Part shown: one piece after another, positions 9,657 through 19,725 of the stretch | Layout: each line of letters starts with the position of its first letter | How positions within the stretch are numbered: the first letter of the stretch is position 1 | NCBI GenBank assembly: GCA_036897625.1 | Contig: JAYMTA010000976.1 | Span: forward strand, 1-22,651 | Origin: Pelargonium cotyledonis | Lineage: Eukaryota > Streptophyta > Magnoliopsida > Geraniales > Geraniaceae | Length of the DNA stretch: 22,651 nt | Reading direction: 5' to 3' | Notes under the pieces: generated by a model | The model's input: only the letters and a program-made list of their open reading frames with translations | The model's database searches: none | What the model was told of the DNA's origin: nothing | Position numbers and translations under genes: made by a program

Positions 9657-11020
9657 CTGAAAAGTTAAATGCCGATCAATTACAAATATCAGCTCATAAA
9701 AACCTCCTGAGAAAATGTACTAGCAAATGTTAAGCAGATAGAAAATAAGCAAATTGTCATTCTTCCTAAATATATGGCTAAATTTTGTTCGAGTTTGACA
9801 TGTAACCCATTATATGATCCACCAAGTAAAATCACATCTTGACATATACAGCATTCATTTCATAAAACACAGTGACAATCTACATGACAGAATTAGATTT
9901 TCCAAACAAAGTTAACACAGCAACATTAAATAAACAAAAACAGAAGGCGGAGTAATAAGTATGGTCCTACAGTTCTGGCAAGTAAAGCCCACCACACACC
10001 AAATTTCTGTCAAATATAAATGGTAAATTGGTAGGGCACATGGTGAAAAAATATCACAATTGTCTGTATTGAGAGGAAAGCAACAGTACATTGTAGGCGG
10101 TGACAATGACAAGTGGGTTGGTTTTGATTTTCCACAAAACATATGGACCCCAAACATGGAGCAATAGTACAAAAATGTCATTAACTACAGGTTTTAATAT
10201 CCAGACCCCACTGATGACATTCATTACTGTACGAACTTTTTACATATAAAAGCCAGAATTTATTTTCTTAGAATACTTCTATCATGAGCACCATGAAAAT
10301 CAACCATATAACTTAAGAAAATTATAATCTCTCCGTCTCAAAATAATTGTCTTGTTTGTATTGTACTTTTGTCCCAAAATTAGCGTCTTAACGTCGAGTT
10401 TGTCTCAACACATATTCACAATAATACACGAGTAAATGCACAACAATGACTAACTTATTCTCATTTTGAGACAGACGAAGCAACATAGATGACAACACTT
10501 ATTTTGAAACGGATGAAGTAACATAGAGGATTAACAAATGGCCAGTTTCATTATGAAAATTTTCTCTCCTCTCAAATTTTCAAAGGAGATTGAGAATAAA
10601 TATTGGGACAAACTTGTGTCCATCCAAAACACAGACTGAATAGGTCTCCATCTGAATTCAATTCAAAAAGAAATAAATAAATAAATTATTCGTTCTCAGC
10701 TGAACCTGAACAAGTCCTAACCAGTTGAGACGGGAAGTTGAAGATGTCTCCACCTGAGGATTCAAGACGAGCCTAGTCGCGGCGGTTTAAACCAACCTGC
10801 AAATGCAACACGTGAGAACCCTCAAATAACAACATGTCAATGACATTCATAAATAAAAATGGCAAAATGCAGATAGCTCTGTCATTATTGAAGACATTGG
10901 AGACTGAATCCTCAAAACTGTAACAAAGAAATTAATATAACACAAAGCAGATTCAAGGACGATCGATTATATACAGAAATTAGAGAGGTAATGCATTAGA
11001 GATGGAGACGCATGCAGTAC
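9657..11020 (-). other. FAD2 5'UTR intron (1364 nt)
   Basis: FAD2 genes typically carry one long intron just before the ATG, often promoting expression. Here the minus-strand acceptor is CTTTTCAG|GTTCGCACA followed by ATG, and a matching donor is AATTTAG|GTACTGC at 11020. The intron contains a G-box (CACGTG, 10809-10814) and a Stowaway-type MITE (about 10328-10533). A GC-richer block at about 10730-10798 lies after a good minus-strand acceptor (GCATTTGCAG) and could be an alternative leader exon. The intron boundaries are a prediction from splice consensus and family precedent. Confidence 0.65.
10328..10533. mobile_element. Stowaway-type MITE inside the FAD2 leader intron
   Basis: The left end, CTCTCCGTCTCAAAATAATTG, and right end, CATTTTGAGACAGACGAAG, are close to the Tc1/mariner-related Stowaway terminal inverted repeat (CTCCCTCCGTYTCAAAATAA). 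The right terminal segment occurs twice in tandem with a 28-bp step (about 10473 and 10501, ATTTTGARACRGAYGAAG). The interior is AT-rich and non-coding. The terminal TA target duplication is not clean. Confidence 0.75.
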
Positions 11021-11085
11021 CTAAATTGAAGAAAACAAGCTGTTTTTCTGTGAAAGAAGAAAAAAGTGGTTTTGAAGGTTGTGTG
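11021..11085 (-). other. Predicted FAD2 non-coding first exon
   Basis: This is the minus-strand sequence between the predicted donor at 11020 and a start site expected about 30 bases below the TATA-like element. It is rich in C, T and A and has no ATG, like known FAD2 leaders. The 5' end is an estimate. Confidence 0.45.
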
Positions 11086-11106
11086 CGTCACCGTCCTACT
11101 TCACAC

Positions 11107-11115
11107 CTTATATCA
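11107..11115 (-). promoter_or_regulatory. TATA-like element of the FAD2 promoter
   Basis: Minus-strand GATATAAGG sits about 30 bases upstream of the estimated start of the FAD2 leader exon. Position and sequence fit a TATA box; there is no independent support. Confidence 0.4.
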
Positions 11116-11295
11116 GCCTCTTCCGATCAACGGATGTTGATCGCGTGACTCGGTCGTGCGTGTTATTGTCGTGAATGACGGAAATGACCCTACACACAAT
11201 CTTCAGCTGATGGCGACGGGAGGGGTGGTACGGTCCTCTAAAAATAAACAGCAGCAACAAAAATTGTGTGACCCATCAGTTGTTGGGACCTGCTA

Positions 11296-11320
11296 CCCAA
11301 CCCAACCCAACCCAACCCAA
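11296..11320. repeat. (CCCAA)5 pentanucleotide tandem repeat
   Basis: Five perfect CCCAA units lie about 200 bases upstream of the FAD2 TATA-like element, in its putative proximal promoter. Confidence 0.85.
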
Positions 11321-11570
11321 CAAAACAACATCAAGGAATCTCACGTATTAATTTACACTACTACTTGTTCTTTGCACAAACATATCATGTCAAGTAATTT
11401 TTTGTTGACGTTGAAACAATCCACTTTCATTGTTGTGTAAAAATGGGACGTTACATAATAAAGAAGAATAAACGTGGACAAAATTATGACCTTCAACAGA
11501 GGATTTAAACCAATAGGCAAAGACTCTTTTGATCTGGATAAAATCCAGATAATCCAACCATGTAATCAAA

Positions 11571-11960
11571 CCAGGGGCACTAGGCAAGTCTGTTCCCGGT
11601 CTGCCCTACCATTTCCAAACTACACCTCCAGACCTACACCATTACTTGCTGAATTATACCCCAACTGACTTGACGACCCCGTAACCTAATCATATCAGGA
11701 GAGCCACCATCACCTCATACCGTTGCTACTAAACTATAAATCTTGTACTAAACTATAAGCCAAAATCAGGGGCACTGGATTAAACCTCCCTCAATCTGTC
11801 GAACAACCTCATGCAAAAATCAAATGACTATAAACACAACTCGTCAAACTAGACCTCATCGATCTCAGTTTACCCGTAACCATATCCTATCACAGGAGCC
11901 ACCTTGAATTCTCCCTAGACTGAACTTTGTCATAGTCGCAATCTCCGGTGATGACTTAAA
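11571..11960. repeat. Two diverged ~194-bp direct units, related to the 548-1500 repeat
   Basis: Unit 1 starts near 11571 (CCAGGGGCACTAGG) and unit 2 near 11765 (TCAGGGGCACTGGA). Later in the units, CCCGTAACCTAATCATATCAGGAG (unit 1, about 11680) aligns to CCCGTAACCATATCCTATCACAGG (unit 2, about 11874). Unit 2 then matches about 990-1010 of the left-hand repeat (GGAGCCACCT...TTCTCCCT...ACTGAACT). This appears to be an interspersed family of unknown class; no ORF is preserved. Confidence 0.5.
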
Positions 11961-12245
11961 TATTTAATAAATATTATTTATATTCCCCGTTTATCCTTCC
12001 TCTCCATCGCTTGTAATTATGGTATATTTCCGTCCTTGTGACGTGTTCTGCTACTATTAGCAGTTAGAGTTTATATTTTGATTCATTAAAGATGGTTGTG
12101 GTCGCTATTTCCGAGGTTGTTTGGCAGTGCATCGAGATCGCGGGTCGAGGGCTTGATTCTCTGACTGGGGTTGCTGTCAGAGATTTGTCTTGATGTTGAG
12201 GTTTGGTTTCGACTAGTTGCAGATTTGGGTTTGGCCCCAAACAAG

Positions 12246-12490
12246 TCATGTCAGATCTCGAGATAGGGTTCGGGTGCCATATTGTTATGATTTGCTAGTT
12301 TGAGATTCTTTTATTTAAGTTTTGTTACTTTGAATTTGTTTGAGCTATGCTTTATTAGTTTGTTTTGGCTAAGTTATTGCTTTATTAGTTCAGTTTGACT
12401 TAATTTTTACTTTATTAGTTGAGTTTGATATGTATTTGGATACCAAAGTTTATGGATTAACCATGTCGGATCTCGAGTTAGGATGCCCAA
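12246..12490. repeat. Short direct repeats around a 3-unit tandem array
   Basis: ATGTCRGATCTCGAG occurs near 12248 and near 12464, in the same orientation. Between them three ~30-bp imperfect units built on CTTTATTAGTT(T/C/G) occupy about 12343-12432. No coding potential is evident; a 65-codon open frame at 12430-12627 has no recognisable features. The rest of 11961-12640 shows no gene. Confidence 0.45.
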
Positions 12491-12947
12491 GTATTGGTCT
12501 GCTAGTTTGGGTTATGTTGTATTTAGTTTCTTTCAAGGCAATTGTGTTCTTCATGAGTTTCAAATCATCAAACTTAGAAGCTCGTAGGTATGTTTGGTTT
12601 GAGTTGTACCAGGTTTCTTGTATCTAAACTTTTGAGTATTCATTTTTTATTTATTTATTTTTAATTTTTTTAAAACACTAACTAGTTGAGATCTCATTTA
12701 AACTCCACCTCACCCGACACAATGAGATTTGAATCCATTTTTTTTTCACATGGAAATGTGTGTTTTTGACAGTAGTTACTGTGATTTTCGTTTTTTTTTT
12801 TTTTTAAAGTCAAACCCCCCTTTACTACCTTTCTTCTTTACTGCTAGAGGCATGGAGTTGCAGACGTGAAAGAAAGAGAAGAAGATGTAACGTGATTCAT
12901 GTGTATAGTTGATGAGAGGGATGTGTATTTATCTCATTTTTTTTTAG

Positions 12948-13357
12948 GAAAAAGTCTTAATTTGGCCCCTTAATTTTAATGTTTTGTTTTAATTTTGTAC
13001 TTAAACTTTTTTTAACCAAAAATAAGTCTTTGAACTTTCATGTTTCTCCCCAATCTAATCCCTGAACTTTGTTTTGACCCAAAATGATCATTAAACTTTC
13101 ACATAATGACCCAATTTGATCCTTAAACTTTTGATATAAGCTCTAATGGCAAGAACCACTTTGGGTCAATATGTGAAAGTTCAGGGACCAAATTGGTTTA
13201 TTATGTAAAAGTTCAGAGACTATTTTGGGTCAAAGCAAAGTTTAGGGACCAAATTGGGGCCAAACACGAAAATTCAGAAACTATTTTTGGTTAAAAAAAG
13301 TTCAGGAACCAAATTGAAACAAAACATTAAAGTTCGGGACCAAATTGAGACTTTTCT
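12948..13357. mobile_element. 410-bp long-arm foldback MITE (Mutator-like?)
   Basis: The left arm (about 12948-13138) and right arm (about 13150-13357) are inverted copies over about 190 bp: the left begins AAAAAGTCTTAATTTGG and the right ends CCAAATTGAGACTTTTC. Each arm is itself made of several diverged modules containing AATTTGGTCCCTGAACTTT-like strings separated by GACCCAAA. Only about a dozen bases lie between the arms. The flanks are T-runs, so a target duplication cannot be judged. It is non-coding, and ends just upstream of the NOC2 promoter motifs. This is a widespread type of plant foldback element; a Mutator affinity is a guess. Confidence 0.75.
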
Positions 13358-13385
13358 CTTTTTTTTATCACTAATTTATCGTAAA

Positions 13386-13580
13386 TGGGCCATCTATTTT
13401 TATTTTTTGGGCTGATATCTTCCTATCTTATTGGCCTGTATAATAATTGTGTGATCCAAGCCCAATTTTAGTATGAGTTTCTTCTTCTTCTCCAATGGAA
13501 TACAAAACCGGTTCTTACAGTTAAACCCGGCCTCTACCTGATTTGACTTAATATCTGGGTTTTAGAGAAAGCGTAGGGTT
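13386..13580 (+). promoter_or_regulatory. NOC2 promoter: three site II motifs and a telo-box
   Basis: Site II (TGGGCY) motifs lie at 13386-13391 (TGGGCC), 13408-13413 (TGGGCT) and 13459-13464 (AGCCCA, reverse orientation). A telo-box, TAGGGTTT (complement AAACCCTA), lies at 13573-13580. In plants the site II plus telo-box combination is typical of ribosomal-protein and ribosome-biogenesis genes, bound by TCP and telo-box factors. It agrees with the product of the next gene. A CT-rich leader (13585-13619) ends in a donor at 13620. Confidence 0.65.
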
Positions 13581-13619
13581 TTAGCGCTTGCCTCCTTTTC
13601 CTCCTCTCTCATTCTCAAG

Positions 13620-13950
13620 GTAACGTGAGCTCCTCTCTTCTCCTGCACTTTCGATTTCGATTTCGATTTTTGTTGGATTTACCTTTCACAATTCTCCCAG
13701 AAACTCCTAGAACGTATAACAATTTTGGGCAGTAATTTTTTTTGGCCGACATGTGATTTTCTCAATATTTTCTTACACTACTTATAGGTTGTTCTAGCTT
13801 GTGAACTTGGATGTTTTTGATTCTGTTTATCTAATTTGACATTTGTGTAATCTATGGGAAAGTCTAGTGACCTGGAATGTGGAATCTTTGATTGTGGTTT
13901 TGAGTTGATAGGGAACAATTTGAAACATTGCTTATTCATCTATTTGACAG
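13620..13950 (+). other. NOC2 5'UTR intron
   Basis: The donor is TCTCAAG|GTAACG at 13620 and the acceptor TATTTGACAG at 13950. The following leader sequence has an in-frame TAG before the ATG at 14018, so translation cannot begin earlier in that frame. Confidence 0.6.
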
Positions 13951-14017
13951 AGCTGCATAGCAACTGACTGGTGGTGCCTTCCTCCATACCTTGAGCAAGT
14001 CCACAGTTTTTTTCAAA

Positions 14018-17000
14018 ATGGGGATAGAAGATACAGGTTTCTACTATTTATGCCTCTGGCTTGATATTTTTTGTGTGTGTTAGGTAAGCAATGTGGTCGA
14101 TTTTTACTAATTTATTGTTTTTTTAATAATAGTTGACAATTCAGACTATGAAAAAAGTGATGAAAATAATGAAGAAGATGCTAATTCAGACTATGAATTA
14201 AGTGAAGAAAACCATGAAGAAGATGGCACAACCTCGAAACCGCGGAAGAAGGCTAAGGAGCATATGAATCAGTTACAGAGACTTCCTGAAAAGGTTAGAG
14301 GTTATGGGTGTGAGTTATGCAGAAGATATGATATCTTATCCTTCATAATATTGGAATGATATAGCTTTAGGGAATTGTTTCTATTAGTATAATCGCTGAG
14401 TTAATTGTTCAGATGAAATTCATAAATTGGTTAGCTTGATTAAGGATACCTCAAAAGAGGGAGAAATCTGAGTAACTGTTGATGTTTTGAGAGACAGAGA
14501 GAGAGGATACATAGTTTTGAAATAGGTTCTGTTTTTGCTATATTGTAGTAACTGTTGATGTTTCCTCAAATTAATGTATTTTGAAGAATGATTTTAAATT
14601 CAACTGTAAATACTGAATTGTCTAGGTAATTAATTTTTTTGCTCAATTTTGACATGTTGCTTCTATTGTAGAGTGTAGACTTGCAGTCTTAATGAACTGA
14701 TTTTTATCTGCAGGACCCAGAATTTTATCAATTTTTGAAAGAGCATGCGAAGGAGCTATTAGATTTCAATGATGAGGATATTGATGTGAGTGTAATTCTT
14801 GTGCTTAATGATTCTATTTGGCAATGGCATGCTAGTCAATTGGACCTATCAAATGTGTTGCAAATCTGTGCAGGAAGACGCTGACACTGACTTGGAGGAA
14901 ACGGAATTTCAAGAAGATGAGGAAACTCAAGATAAGGGAGAGAAACCACCTGAAAAGATTTTAACTACTGCAATGGTTGATTCCTGGTGTGACTCAATTC
15001 GGGAGAATGGGAGGTTAGGTGCAGTTCGCTCTCTTATGAGAGCTTTCAGAACTGCATGCCATTATGGTGATGATGGTGGGGATGATTCTGCGACAAAGTT
15101 CAGTTTCATGTCTAGTAGTGTCTTTAATAAAATAATGTTATTTGTTTTAAATGAAATGGATGGCATTCTTAGAAAGTTGTTTAAACTTCCAACTTCTGGA
15201 GGAAAGAAAGAGACTATAAAAGATCTCATGACCACAAAGCATTGGAATAGTTATAACCACCTGGTCAAGTCATATCTTGGAAATGCCTTGCACGTCCTGA
15301 ACCAAATGACGGATACAGAAATGATATCATTTACAATACGGCGTCTCAAATATTCATCCATATTTCTGGCTGCTTTTCCAAGCCTTTTAAGAAAGTACAT
15401 TAAGGTATGTTCTGAGCTACTAATCATTTGTTTAAGTTAATGATTTCTGAGTGGTTATTGTTGTTTTGGTTTTGGAAACAATCTCAATGAAAAAACAGGG
15501 GTAAGACTTTGTACATAAATGCCCCTCCCTTGACCCCACAACGGTGGAAGTCCTCGTGCACTAGGCTTGTGGAATTGGGACCTATATTCTAATTGTGAAG
15601 CTCTATATATATTGCTTGCGATCTAGAATTGTGTTGTCTACTTTTGATACATAAATTTCTGATTAAGTAACAATCTGAACCAACATGTTTGTAGGATCCT
15701 AAGAATTTTGTGGAATTAATTATATATCAAGCTGTTTCACTTTAACATTTTTTTCTCTGGTTGCAAACTCTCTATCTATTAGTAATTTTAGGTTTAGGCT
15801 TCAGAGCTTGCCTCTATGTGATACATATTTTGAATCAACAGATATGAAGTAACTTAGTTGTGCATTTCATGTGTATATACATGCAGTTGAAATGTTTTGT
15901 CAACAATTTAATACTTAATTTCCTATTTTCATTATTTGCTAGTAAAAATTATTTCCTTTTTCACCTTTTCCAGGTTGTCCTTCACTTTTGGGGTACTGGA
16001 GGAGGTGCCCTGCCTGTTGTTTCATTTTTATTTTTGAGGGATATATGCATTCGACTGGGATCTGATTGTATAGATGAATGCCTCAAAGGGATATACAAAG
16101 CCTATGTTTTGAACAGCCAGTTTGTAAATGCTGTGAAGTTACAACATATCCAATTTCTAGGGAATTGTGTCATTGAACTTCTTGGCGTCGACCTCCCAAC
16201 CGCATATCAACATGCTTTTGTTTTCATTCGGCAGTTGGGTATGATTTTACGGGAGGCAATCACAATGAAAACTAAGGTATGTAATCAGCTTTTCTAAATA
16301 AAAAATACAATTTGTTGTTCATGCGATTTTTGTAGTTGGTACTTGGTAGGCTCTTCCATAGATCAAAATTCCATGAGGTTGTAAAGCATGCAGCTTTCTT
16401 GATTTATATTTTCTTCCTGGAAATAAACTTAATGGCTCCTATGTTTTTTGTTGTATAAAATGATTTGTTCACACTGTAGCTTCTGATTTATTTTGCTGTC
16501 CTTTTGGACCATTAAATTAGTAGACTTTATTTTGCTTCCAAGGTAGTGAAACTGTGACTGAGTTATCTCTTCCATTGAGCTTTTGTGGAACAGAAGCTGA
16601 CTAGTTTATCACTTTATGTTGCAGGAAGCATTTCGAAAGGTTTATGAATGGAAGTTTATGAACTGCCTTGAGCTTTGGACTGGATCTATATGTGCATATG
16701 GTTCGGAACCGGATTTTAGGCCTCTTGCTTATCCTCTTGCCCAAATAATAACTGGCGTTGCTCGTTTAGTTCCCACCGCTCGATACTTTCCCCTTAGATT
16801 GCGCTGCGTGAGAATGCTGAACCGAATTGCTGCATCTACCGATACTTATATACCTGTTTCTATGCTCCTTTTGGACATGCTGGAGATGAAAGAATTGAAT
16901 AGGCCGCCCACTGGAGGTGTTGGCAAAGCTGTCGATTTGCGAACGGTGTTAAAGGTACTTTGTCATGCAAGTATCCTTTTATATGTCAATTGCTCTATCA

Positions 17001-18235
17001 CAGCTTTATTTTCATGATTTGAAATTTTCCTGCGCCAGGTAAACAAGGCAACCTTGAAGACGCGAGCATTTCAGGAGGCATGTGTATTCTCTGTGGTTGA
17101 AGAGCTAGCCGAACATTTAGCTCAATGGAGCTATTCTGTTGCTTTTTTTGAGTTGTCTTTTATTCCAGCTGTGCGGTTACGCAGCTTTTGCAAATTGACC
17201 AAAGTTGAGAGATTCCGGAAAGAAATGAGGCAGCTGATCAGGCAGGTATGTTCTTAGAGTTGTGCTGACAAACTGTGCATCAGCATTAAGCCTGCAACGG
17301 GTTGATTGGTTTGAATGTGAACTAATTTTACACTGTATAAGTTGTGCATACTAATAATATTTAAGTTGTACCACATCACAGATTGAAGCTAATTCAGAGT
17401 TTACAAATGCAAAGCGCATGTCGATTTCTTTCCTACCAAATGATCTTGCAGCTGCATCTTTTCTTCAGGTTTGCTTATCCAGAGCTTATTACTACTTTGC
17501 TAAAATTTCTCATCCATGTAGCTTTTATCTTCACTTCCTTATTACCTGCTGCTACACGAGTTATGAGTTTCAGTGGTAAACATGCTCTTCAGTTTATCTG
17601 TCTCGATTCTTGATAAGTTTTAATTTAGTCACCACCTTGTTCAGTATAATTCATAAAAAGTCGCTATATGATCATATCTTTTAAAATTGTTTCAAGTCAT
17701 GGCACTTCTGAGCTATTGTCTCTTGGGATTATGCTTAATGGCATCATTAATATTTTTGGGATGATGATTCATAAATACTAACATTTCATGCGAGAGATTT
17801 GAAGAGACACAATGATGGCTTCTAATATATCTAACCTCATGAATGCTTAATTTTTGTAAGTCGGTATGACATAACTTTCCAAGCTAATATTTTTATTATA
17901 GGATGAAAAGAAGGCTGGAGTTAGCCCTATGTCACAACATGTTGCAGTTCTGCGTCAAAAAGCACAGCAAAGAACTGACTCCTTGATGGAATCCAGGTAC
18001 TTGATCTGGTGGTTGATGGACTTGCCTATCATTATGTTGTCACATGTAAGTTTGAGGGTTATAAATCATGCTTGTTGTTTATACCAGTGTACTTGTTGGG
18101 GAGCACTCCTCCATCTTTGGAAAAAAGAAGATGCAAGACAGTGATGAAGAAGAAGATGATGAAGATGATTCCAGGAATGAACAGGGTGCTACTATCTTTA
18201 GCTCCTCCTGGTTACCAGGAACTGATTCCAAGTAT

Positions 18236-18290
<55 letters not shown>

Positions 18291-18610
18291 AAGATTTGCA
18301 TACTCAGAATAATCTTGTTTTTAGTGTTATAATTTCTGATAAAATGACTTTGGATTCCAGTCCTAAGCCTAGTGAAGATGTGGAAAAGAAGAAGAAAAGG
18401 AATAAGAGGAAGTTGGAGCAGCAGGAACGGACAGCTGTGGATGAAGATGTTGTCGAGGACTTGGTTCTTAGTTCTGATGAAGAAGACGACACCCTCTCTG
18501 CTGGGGTGGAGGAGGAGACCGCAGCACCTTCAAAAGAGCCTAGAAGAAGAAATAAGCAAAAACCAGAGAGAAAAGCCAAGTTTCATGCAAAAAAGAAAAG
18601 GAAAAATTGA
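14018..18610 (+). CDS. NOC2: NOC2-family nucleolar complex protein, 10 coding exons, 732 aa
   Basis: Coding exons: 14018-14036, 14133-14293, 14714-14785, 14874-15404, 15974-16276, 16625-16954, 17039-17245, 17382-17468, 17902-17996, 18088-18231 and 18361-18610 (the first is a 19-nt piece, giving eleven segments); total 2199 nt. All junctions are GT-AG and in phase. Noc2 works with Noc1 and Noc3 in nucleolar assembly and export of pre-60S ribosomes. Residues 1-60 are acidic; [18 protein letters not shown] follows. The Noc2 domain spans about residues 240-560 ([50 protein letters not shown]). The C-terminus is acidic/Lys-rich and ends in a basic tail ([22 protein letters not shown] region), a likely nucleolar signal. 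Unlike most plant Noc2 proteins it lacks the basic MGK-type N-terminal block; none is found upstream. The promoter supports a ribosome-biogenesis role. Confidence 0.88.
15471..15570 (+). mobile_element. Au-SINE fragment (3' part) in a NOC2 intron
   Basis: The order GGAAACAATCTC, then CAGGGGTAAGACTTTGTAC, then CCCCTCCCTTGACCCCAC, then CCTCGTGCACTAGGC follows the 3' half of the angiosperm Au SINE (GGAAACAGCCTC, CAGGGTAAGGCTGCGTAC, pyrimidine/C block, CTYGTGCACTGGG). The tRNA-like head with box A is missing, so it is 5'-truncated. It lies in the intron 15405-15973, in sense orientation. Confidence 0.75.
18232..18360 (+). other. Last NOC2 intron, 129 nt, open in frame
   Basis: The donor is A|GTATGA at 18232 and the acceptor TGGATTCCAG at 18360. 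The intron length is a multiple of three, and the frame is open through it, so retention would insert 43 residues of Ser-Leu and Thr-His repeats instead of stopping translation. Confidence 0.65.
18239..18290. repeat. Compound microsatellite (CT)16(CA)10
   Basis: Sixteen CT units are followed directly by ten CA units, occupying nearly half of the last NOC2 intron. It is perfect in both parts and therefore likely to be length-polymorphic. Confidence 0.95.
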
Positions 18611-18950
18611 TTTCCTGATAATTGTTGACGCCAAAGTTGTTTTATTTCATGCAAAGGTACAGAAATTCAACCATTTCAACTTTTTCCTATCAAATTTATG
18701 CTTGAAGTAATGTGAGAGTTGGTGTTGCTGTGGGTACAAAGTACGTATGATATCATTACGTAGATCACCTGAAAGGGATTGTTTTATATTAACTTGAAGA
18801 CTAGAGTATCAAGGAATGTAATGTGTTGAAACTTGTTAAGAAGAGTTTTGTCGTCGATGTGATCTTCTAAGCTCAAATTTGGATTGGGACTGATAGTTTT
18901 TCATTGCCCGGTTAATTATAACTTATTTTTGTAAGGTGTAAAAGAATTTT
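18611..18950 (+). other. NOC2 3'UTR and downstream flank
   Basis: AT/TG-rich sequence after the stop codon with no coding potential. The poly(A) site cannot be placed from sequence alone. Confidence 0.5.
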
Positions 18951-18952
18951 TG

Positions 18953-19226
18953 TTAACTTGGAAAATGAATTTTGCCTTCATATCTAATGCGGTACTCAAA
19001 TTTTGGCCTGTTTAGTACAGAAATTTTGATTTTGTATATTGATTGGTGTCCTATGTAAGCGAATGTAACATAAGACGATTTTGTATTTGGTTTGGTTTCT
19101 TGTCAACTTGGAAAATGAATTTTGCTTCCATAGCTAATTGGGCACTCAAAATTTTCCCTTTTTAGTACAAGAATTTTGATTTTGTATATAGATTGGTGTC
19201 CTATGTAAGTGAGAATACAACATACG
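18953..19226. repeat. Tandem duplication, ~150-bp unit
   Basis: Copy 1 (about 18953-19075) and copy 2 (about 19103-19226) share AACTTGGAAAATGAATTTTG, TTTTTAGTACA-type and GATTGGTGTCCTATGTAAG blocks in the same order with a 150-bp offset, at roughly 85-90 per cent identity by eye. It is non-coding and lies just downstream of NOC2. Confidence 0.8.
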
Positions 19227-19295
19227 AATAAAGAAAACATGTTTCAAAAATTTGTAGGACCTAAAAAAAAAAAATGTTTCAAAATTTATAAAGAA

Positions 19296-19694
19296 TCTAT
19301 ACATACTATAAAAGTTAAATTAAAAAACAGGTTTATAATGTATTTTAGAGCGACACATATCAAAGTTTTAATTTTGACACTAAATTTTGTTTAATTATAA
19401 AACTACCCCATAATAAATTATGTTTAAATATTTATTTTAGAAAACAATTTTTTAATTCTTATTTTATTTTTAAATGGAAATATGTCATTTTTTAGAATAT
19501 TTTTTTAATGGAAACGATATTTAAGTTTTTTTTAGGGTATTTAAGTTTTTTATTTCCTTCAAACAAAAGTTTTTCTTTATTTGTTTGACCAATTAAATTG
19601 GAAAAGAATAACATTTGACGGAAAAAATCCTCAAAAATAAGTGTTGTATTAAGGAACATTTTTTTTTTATGCTTTTAAAGGTTCTACGCTATTG

Positions 19695-19725
<31 letters not shown>

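Noticed and set aside
11156-11668. Open frames at 11156-11440 and 11474-11668 (plus)
   Set aside because: They lie in the FAD2 promoter and repeat DNA, contain the CCCAA repeat, and show no protein-like conservation.
12064-12249. Minus-strand 61-codon open frame in a GC-richer patch
   Set aside because: No recognisable domain, and the setting is intergenic repeats. It could be transposon debris but cannot be supported.
12676-12740. GATTTGAATCC string resembling a tRNA T-loop (box B)
   Set aside because: No box A lies at a suitable distance and no tRNA fold is apparent, so it is neither a tRNA nor a supported SINE.
14799-14873. ATG at 14799 as an internal start for NOC2
   Set aside because: It lies in an intron between the exon ending at 14785 and the acceptor at 14873; the spliced model keeps frame and conserved sequence on both sides.
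18079-18291. Minus-strand open frame over the microsatellite
   Set aside because: It is the reverse reading of the (CT)n(CA)n repeat and the acidic NOC2 exon, not a gene.
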